From Sphingomonas sp. (GTDB lineage Bacteria; Pseudomonadota; Alphaproteobacteria; Sphingomonadales; Sphingomonadaceae), in assembly GCF_029239295.1 (NCBI RefSeq), contig NZ_JAQZBC010000006.1:1-64000 (forward strand): a DNA stretch of 64,000 nucleotides, written 5' to 3'. This document shows, piece by piece, positions 59,076 to 64,000 of this stretch (the first letter of the stretch is position 1; every line of letters starts with the position of its first letter). The translations under genes and the position numbers were made by a program. The notes under the pieces are model-generated. The model did not search any database. It saw only the letters and a program-made list of their open reading frames with translations, and was not told the DNA's origin.

Positions 59076-59683
59076 TGCGGCCGGCCAACATCATCACGGA
59101 TCACGCGCAGCCTGCCTCCCCCCCGCCGGGTGGCGCGTGCCGGGGAGGAGGAGGGAAAGCCCCCCGCTCTTCCTCCTCCCCGGAAAGCTGGGCCGTCGAC
59201 GTGCCCGCGTTCGATCGCTGGGTCGCGGGTGCCGCGCCGGGCGAGCGCATGCTGTACGCGCGCGGTGAGCAGATCCCGCGGCACGCCCCGGCCTGGTCGC
59301 ATGCGCGCGAGCTGGCCGAGGACGAGGTGATCACGCTGACAAGCGGCCGCGACCCGGAGAACAAGCGCGCGTTCTGCTATTATGCGGTTCGCGTTGCGGC
59401 GCCGATCGCGCAGCCGACCCCGGCTCCCCCAGTCGAGGTCAATGAGGACGATCCGACGGAGCTGGTGCTGCGCGCGATCCGGCGTGCGGCGAACCTTCGC
59501 CTCCCCTGCCCGACGAACGCCTCGCTGGCGACCACCTGCGGGCTGAAGGATGCCGCAGCCGCCAGCTATCGGATTCGCTGCCTGGTGCAATCGGGGCAGC
59601 TGCGGATCGAAGATCAGGGGCCGGGCAAGCCGCGCATCGCGACGATTGTCGGCACTGGCAAGCAAACCCGCCGGGGCGCTTGA
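59072..59683 (+). CDS. Hypothetical protein with C-terminal winged-helix-like domain
   Basis: A 203-residue protein. The first 35 residues are Pro/Gly/Ser-rich. The C-terminal 75 residues (ELVLRAIRRAANLRLPCPTN, then LATTCGLKDAAAASYRIRCLVQSGQLRIE by range 164-192) look like a winged helix. ATGA overlaps suggest co-translation. It may be a replication or regulatory accessory protein. Confidence 0.66.
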   Translation: MMRPANIITDHAQPASPPPGGACRGGGGKAPRSSSSPESWAVDVPAFDRWVAGAAPGERMLYARGEQIPRHAPAWSHARELAEDEVITLTSGRDPENKRAFCYYAVRVAAPIAQPTPAPPVEVNEDDPTELVLRAIRRAANLRLPCPTNASLATTCGLKDAAAASYRIRCLVQSGQLRIEDQGPGKPRIATIVGTGKQTRRGA

Positions 59684-59871
59684 AGCAAGCGCCCGCCTTG
59701 ACCGCTCGCAACCTGCGCAGCGCCTTCGCGAGCTACCGCGCGAACATCGAGATCGCGCGCGATCCCGACGAGCGTCCGATGGTTCGGGATGCTGCTTGGT
59801 CGCGGGCGGCAAAGGCGCGGACGCGGCTGGAGCGCGCATTCACGGCGCTTGAGGCAGGTGCGGCATCATGA
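59680..59871 (+). CDS. Small basic helical protein
   Basis: A 63-residue protein starting at TTG 59680 in a TTGA overlap. The ALTARNLRSAFASYRANIEIARD and AWSRAAKARTRLERAFTALEAG segments are amphipathic and Arg-rich. No family recognised. Confidence 0.55.
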   Translation: MKQAPALTARNLRSAFASYRANIEIARDPDERPMVRDAAWSRAAKARTRLERAFTALEAGAAS

Positions 59872-60101
59872 TGCGCTCGGCCGCTCACCCCTGCCGATCG
59901 GGCTGCGGGCGTCAGCGCCCGACCAGCGCGATGGATTTCTGCCGCACCTGCTTCGACCGGATCCCGCGCGATATCCGCCAACGCATGCGCGCCGCGCGGG
60001 ACGCTAAGGCGGCGCACCTGTCAGCGCGCGCAGTGTCGGACGCAATGACCTGGCTGCGCGAGCACCCCCTCACCTCTGCCGGCCGGGGAGCTGTCGAATG
60101 A
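59868..60101 (+). CDS. Small protein with a possible zinc knuckle
   Basis: A 77-residue protein with Cys at 9, 13, 25 and 28 (HPCRSGCG and DFCRTCFDRIP), an arrangement fitting a zinc ribbon, followed by an Arg/Ala-rich helix. It overlaps both neighbours by ATGA. Confidence 0.62.
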   Translation: MMRSAAHPCRSGCGRQRPTSAMDFCRTCFDRIPRDIRQRMRAARDAKAAHLSARAVSDAMTWLREHPLTSAGRGAVE

Positions 60102-60658
60102 GCGATATCGCCGATTACGCGGCCGAGATCACCGACGAGCACGTCGCCTTGGGCATCGCCCGCGCGCGGGTGCCGATCGCGGCGGGTCAGCCGGGCGAGT
60201 GCGAGGATTGCGGCGAATACATGCCGCGCATCGTCAACGGACAATGCGGCTTCTGCCGCGACGGGCGCACGCCGCCTCCGGGATGGGAGCCCCCGGTTGC
60301 CCGGCCCCTCACGCAAGAGGAACCGACAATGGCCAATGGAAAGTCTGTGATGCTGCCGGGCACGGCAACGGCCGCGATCGGGCTGCTGGAGCGGCATGCG
60401 CGCGACAACGACATCTCGCTCGGCCTCGCGGCCGCACAGCTGATCGAGCGTGGCGAACCCGCCGAACCAGCGGCGCGCGAGGTTGTCACCCTCGATCTGT
60501 TTGCCATCGGTGCCGATGTGCTGCTCGCCCACCTCGGCGAGCGGATCGACCAGTCGGGCGAGCTGGACGCGCTGAAGCGGGAGAACGCGGCGCTCGGGGC
60601 TGAGCTGGAAGCGGCGAAGGCGAAGTTGGCGCAGGTGAGCGCGGCTCTGTCGGCCTGA
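60098..60658 (+). CDS. DksA/TraR-type zinc finger protein with C-terminal coiled coil
   Basis: A 186-residue protein. Cys35, Cys38, Cys50 and Cys53 in CEDCGEYMP and CGFC form a DksA/TraR-like C4 zinc finger, although the loop is shorter than in TraR. The last 60 residues are a coiled coil (ELDALKRENAALGAELEAAKAKLAQ by range). An internal ATG at 60329 has AAGAGGA before it and could give a 109-residue product without the finger. Phage TraR proteins mimic ppGpp/DksA at RNA polymerase; that is only inferred here. Confidence 0.72.
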   Translation: MSDIADYAAEITDEHVALGIARARVPIAAGQPGECEDCGEYMPRIVNGQCGFCRDGRTPPPGWEPPVARPLTQEEPTMANGKSVMLPGTATAAIGLLERHARDNDISLGLAAAQLIERGEPAEPAAREVVTLDLFAIGADVLLAHLGERIDQSGELDALKRENAALGAELEAAKAKLAQVSAALSA

Positions 60659-60686
60659 TCGGCCGGCAGCGGGGGAAGGTTTCATC

Positions 60687-63600
60687 GTGTCAGTATCCAA
60701 GCTGCCGTCGCCGATGGGGCAGGCGGCAATCCAATATGCGCGCCGGGGCTGGACCGTGTTTCCGTGTCGGGAGCGGGAAACGACGGCGTTCGTGCGGGGC
60801 GAAGAGCGCACCTTCCAAGCCAAGGCGCCGTACACCGGCAAGGGGCTGAAGGATGCCACGACGCATGAGCCGACGATCCTCGCCTGGTGGCGGGAGCATC
60901 CGGACGCGCTGATCGGCCTGCCGCTCGGCGAGAACGGCTTCTTTGTGCTGGACTTCGATCCGGAGATCGATCCCGATACGGGCGAAGCCTACACGCTCGA
61001 TCGCCTGAAGGCGGATCTTGAAGAGCAGATGGGCTGCGCGCTGCCGCGATCGGTGACGGCGCTGACGCAATCCGACGGCGTCCATGTGTGGCTGAAGCAA
61101 CCGAAAGACGGCGAGCCGATCCGCAACCGTGGCAACCTGCCCCGTCACGTCGACGTGCGCGGCCAGGGCGGTTACGTGATCGCGCCCCCGTCAGTGATGG
61201 TCGACACCGGCGCCCGCTATCGCTGGCTCGATCGCGGCGACTGGCGCGACGATGATGCCTTTGCCGAGGCGCCGCCTGCCCTGATCGAGATCCTTCGCGC
61301 GCCGAAGCAACGGCCGGCGAACAGCGCGTCCCCTCGGCCGGCCGCACAGCCGCGGCCGCACTCGAACGGGCGCGCGGCCGTCGACGTCGACGCAGACGTG
61401 CGGAGATATGCGCTGTCGGCGCTCGACGGCGAATGCCGATCGATCCGCGAAGCTGGATCCGGCCAGCGCAACGCCACGCTCAATGAAGCCGCGTTCAAGG
61501 TGGCAACTCTCGTCGCGGCCGGCGCGCTCGATGCCGGCGTTGCGCGGGCGAGCGTGGAGGCCGCTGCGCGTGACAATCCCGGCCGCGATGATGCGGGGCA
61601 GCTCGCCGCGACGATCGACAGCGGATGGACAGCCGGGCTCAACAGCCCTCGCGATCTCGGAGAGATCGCGGCTGCATCGCGCTCCCGCAGGGAGCGCACT
61701 GACCGCTCGCGCCCGCCCGCCCGCGCCGCTGCCGCGCGCGAGGAAAAATCCGCATCCTTCCGGTCTGGAAGGATGGATGGCTTGCAAGTGCTGTCGGAGG
61801 GGGAGCGGGAGCGCCTTCGCAAGGTTGCGGCCGGCTGGCTCGCCCGGCGGGTGGAGCATGTCGAGGCCGAACGGGACGCGATCCTGCGGCTTGCCTATGG
61901 TGTCGGCCGGCGCCTCGCGGCCGGGCTGCTCGACGAGCCGGCCGCGCTGGACCAGCTGGCGGCGGTGTGGGCCGACGTTGCCGATGTGAGCCGCGACGAT
62001 ATCGTGAGCGCGATCGATGACGGGTTCGCGCGTGGGTTCGATCTGGGCCCGCTGCTCGTCACCATGCGCTGCCTCGCCCACCCGCTGACCGACTTCGGGA
62101 TTGCCGAACGGTTTCGCGATCGGTTCGGCGAGGATTTCCGGTTCACGACGGCTAAAGGCTGGCTCGGCTGGGACGGCCGGCGCTGGAAGGTGTTGGACCA
62201 GGACGAAAAGACGCCGCCTGCCGAAGTGGTCGCTGCGGTGTTCGAGACGGTTCGTGCCATTCAGGATGAAGCCCGCTTCGTCGCGGACACTGGGGTCAAG
62301 TGGACGCTCGTGGGCGAGGGCAAGGATGCCCGGCTTGATCTGGAGGACGAAGGCAACCCGCACGGGCTCGATCGGTGGATCCCGAAGGGCAAGAGTTTCG
62401 AGCTGCTGTCGACCAAGATCGCGGTGTTCGGCCGCCAGTCGGAAACGACCGGCAAGCCCGTTGCTGTCGCGATGCTGGCGCGGCGCTGGCTCACGGTGCC
62501 GATCGAGGCGTTCGATCACGACAAATATGCGGTCAATGTCCTGAACGGCACGCTGCGCTTCCGCACCGAGGATCTGCCCGACGGCAGCCGGCGCGGCGTG
62601 GTCGAATTGTCGCCCCACGATCGGAGCGACATGCAGACCAAGCTATCGCCGGTCGAATATGATCCTGCCGCCACGGCGCCGCGGTATGACTCCATGATCG
62701 AGTGGGCGCAGCCGGACGCAACGATGCGCCGGTATCTGCACCAGGTGGGCGGCTATGCGCTGACCGGCGACGCTGGCGAGCAGAAGCTGTGGTTCTGGTA
62801 CGGCCGCGGCCGCAACGGCAAGGGCGTGACGATGGAGAGCTGGGCGCACGTCGCCGGCGACTACAGCGGCACGATTCCGATCGGCTCGTTCCTTGATCAA
62901 GGCATCAAGAAACGTGGCGACCAGGCGTCGCCGGATCTCGCGAAGCTTGCCGGCGTCCGCATGCTGCGATCGTCGGAGCCGGGCCGTAACGAGAAGCTGG
63001 ATAGCGGCCTGATCAAGCTGGTGACGGGCGGCGAGCCGATCCCGGTTCGCATGCTGCACCGCGGGTTCTTCGACCTCGATCCGATCTTCAAGTTGATCAT
63101 CCAAGGCAACACCAAGTTCGACATCCCCGATACCGACGACGGGATCTGGGGACGCATGAAGCTGATCCCCTGGCTGCGGAACATCGAGAAGCCCGAGCCT
63201 GGCGTCGCGAACTGGCCGGAGAAAGATCCGAACCTCGCCTCCAAGATCAAGACGCAGGAGGCGTCGGGCGTGCTCAACCGGCTGGTTGCCGGCCTGCTCG
63301 ACTATATGTCGCACGGGCTAGTGGAGCCGAAGAGCGTCACCGAAGCCACCAGCGCCTACCGTGACGCCAGCGACCCGCTCGCCCGCTTCCTGCGGCTGTG
63401 CGTCGTCAGCGATCCGGATTCGCGCGTCCAATCGTCGAAGCTGCACGAGGTGTTCGTCGCGTGGAGCAAGGCGGCCGGCGAACGCGACTGGTCGAACAAG
63501 GGCTTCTCGAACGCGATGGTCGAGAAGGGATATCAGAAAAAGGCGTCCGACGGGATGCAGTGGCTCGGCATCCGCCTGGTGCGTGAGGTCGGCGATTTCG

Positions 63601-63695
63601 TCGACGAGAACGGCAAGCCGCGCACGCTCGACGGCGAGTTCGCGGATCCTCCGGACAATGCGCCGCCCTTCGGCGAGGACGAACTGCCGCCCTGA
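60687..63695 (+). CDS. PrimPol-superfamily 3 helicase replication protein
   Basis: A 1002-residue replication protein. The N-terminal primase-polymerase domain (about 5-205) has Asp89 and Asp91 in DFDPEID, His133 in VHVWLK and VDVRGQGGYVIAPP. A linker of about 160 residues follows, then a D5-type N-terminal segment and an SF3 helicase with Walker A GRGRNGKG (Lys712), LRSSEPGRNEKL and IQGNTKFDIPDTDDGIWGR. The start is GTG 60687. It should prime and unwind DNA at the element's own origin, as P4 alpha does. A copy of the downstream repeat lies inside the linker at 61754-61774. Confidence 0.92.
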   Translation: MSVSKLPSPMGQAAIQYARRGWTVFPCRERETTAFVRGEERTFQAKAPYTGKGLKDATTHEPTILAWWREHPDALIGLPLGENGFFVLDFDPEIDPDTGEAYTLDRLKADLEEQMGCALPRSVTALTQSDGVHVWLKQPKDGEPIRNRGNLPRHVDVRGQGGYVIAPPSVMVDTGARYRWLDRGDWRDDDAFAEAPPALIEILRAPKQRPANSASPRPAAQPRPHSNGRAAVDVDADVRRYALSALDGECRSIREAGSGQRNATLNEAAFKVATLVAAGALDAGVARASVEAAARDNPGRDDAGQLAATIDSGWTAGLNSPRDLGEIAAASRSRRERTDRSRPPARAAAAREEKSASFRSGRMDGLQVLSEGERERLRKVAAGWLARRVEHVEAERDAILRLAYGVGRRLAAGLLDEPAALDQLAAVWADVADVSRDDIVSAIDDGFARGFDLGPLLVTMRCLAHPLTDFGIAERFRDRFGEDFRFTTAKGWLGWDGRRWKVLDQDEKTPPAEVVAAVFETVRAIQDEARFVADTGVKWTLVGEGKDARLDLEDEGNPHGLDRWIPKGKSFELLSTKIAVFGRQSETTGKPVAVAMLARRWLTVPIEAFDHDKYAVNVLNGTLRFRTEDLPDGSRRGVVELSPHDRSDMQTKLSPVEYDPAATAPRYDSMIEWAQPDATMRRYLHQVGGYALTGDAGEQKLWFWYGRGRNGKGVTMESWAHVAGDYSGTIPIGSFLDQGIKKRGDQASPDLAKLAGVRMLRSSEPGRNEKLDSGLIKLVTGGEPIPVRMLHRGFFDLDPIFKLIIQGNTKFDIPDTDDGIWGRMKLIPWLRNIEKPEPGVANWPEKDPNLASKIKTQEASGVLNRLVAGLLDYMSHGLVEPKSVTEATSAYRDASDPLARFLRLCVVSDPDSRVQSSKLHEVFVAWSKAAGERDWSNKGFSNAMVEKGYQKKASDGMQWLGIRLVREVGDFVDENGKPRTLDGEFADPPDNAPPFGEDELPP
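61754..61774. repeat. Palindromic repeat inside the primase-helicase gene
   Basis: ATCCTTCC-GGTCT-GGAAGGAT is a perfect 8-bp inverted repeat. The same element with two base changes recurs at 63714-63734 just after the gene. Confidence 0.6.
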
Positions 63696-64000
63696 CGCTG
63701 GCCTGCATGACTGATCCTTCCGGTTTGGAAGGGTGCCGGAAGGATACCGGAAGGGAAAAGGCGAGGATTTCCGCGGGTTCGGAAGGTTCGGAAGGGTTGT
63801 CGTGATGTTTCTTCGTATCTGTGTGCGCGCATGCGCAGGCGCACGATAGATCACATATACATATCCTTCCGATCCTTCCGATCCTTCCATAGTTGAGAAT
63901 AAAGGGCGTTTCTCCAATGAGTTATGAAGGTCATCGCTGTGGAAGGATGGCAATGGAAGGTTCCAGCGCCGGAAGGATGCCTGTTCGCCCCCGTTGGTTG
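63696..64000. repeat. GGAAGG/CCTTCC repeat array, candidate replication origin
   Basis: Twelve copies of GGAAGG or its complement lie between 63716 and 63976 on both strands. Nearly all are extended as CCGGAAGGAT or ATCCTTCCG. Three occur as GATCCTTCC-type direct repeats with a 9-base period at 63863-63888. One is the palindrome 63714-63734. An AT-rich segment (63840-63905) sits among them. The placement directly downstream of a PrimPol-helicase gene fits an iteron-type origin. An ATG at 63918 opens a frame to the window end (MSYEGHRC), which is too weak to call a gene. Confidence 0.6.

Larger units (their letters stand above)
53954..64000. mobile_element. Integrated element (prophage or satellite), right end outside window
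   Basis: Starts at tRNA-Gly with a serine integrase and shows phage-type organisation: short overlapping genes, a CI/LexA-type repressor against a Cro-like gene with shared operators, and a primase-helicase followed by repeats. No capsid, tail, terminase or lysis genes are visible in these 10 kb, so prophage, P4-like satellite and integrative plasmid remain open. Confidence 0.85.

Noticed and set aside
63863-63888. Short tandem repeat suggesting a CRISPR array
   Set aside because: The 9-base period has no spacers, and no cas genes are present.
53954-64000. Anti-phage defence island
   Set aside because: No recognisable restriction, toxin-antitoxin, CBASS, retron or similar genes; contents fit an early phage or satellite region.
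63918-64000. Partial gene running off the right edge
   Set aside because: Only about 27 codons are visible, over repeat DNA and with a poorly spaced ribosome site.

Overview
The window is high-GC DNA from an alphaproteobacterium, most likely a member of the Sphingomonadales (Sphingomonas type). This rests on family resemblance of the proteins, on the sphingomonad-style extragenic palindromes at 36521-36585 and on the linkage of zapE, mdh and the suc genes; no 16S gene is present to prove it. About 65 genes are called, one of them a tRNA.

Positions 1-53914 are chromosomal backbone. From the left come a truncated manganese catalase, a secreted S10 peptidase, and an acyl-CoA cluster (AMP-forming ligase, dienoyl-CoA-reductase-like SDR, class III CoA-transferase, TetR regulator). 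A Gdx-type SMR exporter, an OsmC protein, a large soluble hybrid histidine kinase, a SWIB-domain protein and a divergent Mfd-like translocase follow, then an MFS pump, a YihY-type membrane protein and small stress-type proteins (DUF2945, DUF2171). Next are nrdB, phenylalanine hydroxylase, a LysR regulator divergent from a succinyl-CoA:acetate CoA-transferase, prmA, an SDR and two tandem soluble chemoreceptor-like proteins.

Positions 29794-44958 hold a TCA-cycle region: sdhCDA closed by a strong terminator, then a caspase-like C13 peptidase, a ClpP-like protease and creD, then sdhB, a thioesterase, zapE, mdh, sucD, sucA and sucB. sucC and lpd are not here. An L,D-transpeptidase, an ABC-2 exporter, two secreted metallopeptidases (DUF885, M13), a second SMR protein, a phosphoribosyltransferase and a cupin complete the backbone.

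From tRNA-Gly(CCC) at 53915-53988 to the right edge lies an integrated mobile element whose far end is outside the window. Its serine integrase reads back into the 3' half of the tRNA. A leftward operon of tiny overlapping genes leads into the integrase. A LexA/CI-type repressor faces a Cro-like gene, and five near-identical 13-bp palindromes occupy the two control regions. A rightward operon of tightly overlapping small genes ends in a 1002-residue PrimPol-SF3 helicase, followed by a dense GGAAGG/CCTTCC repeat array that looks like a replication origin. No structural, capsid or terminase genes are seen, so it could be a prophage early region or a P4-like satellite or integrative element.
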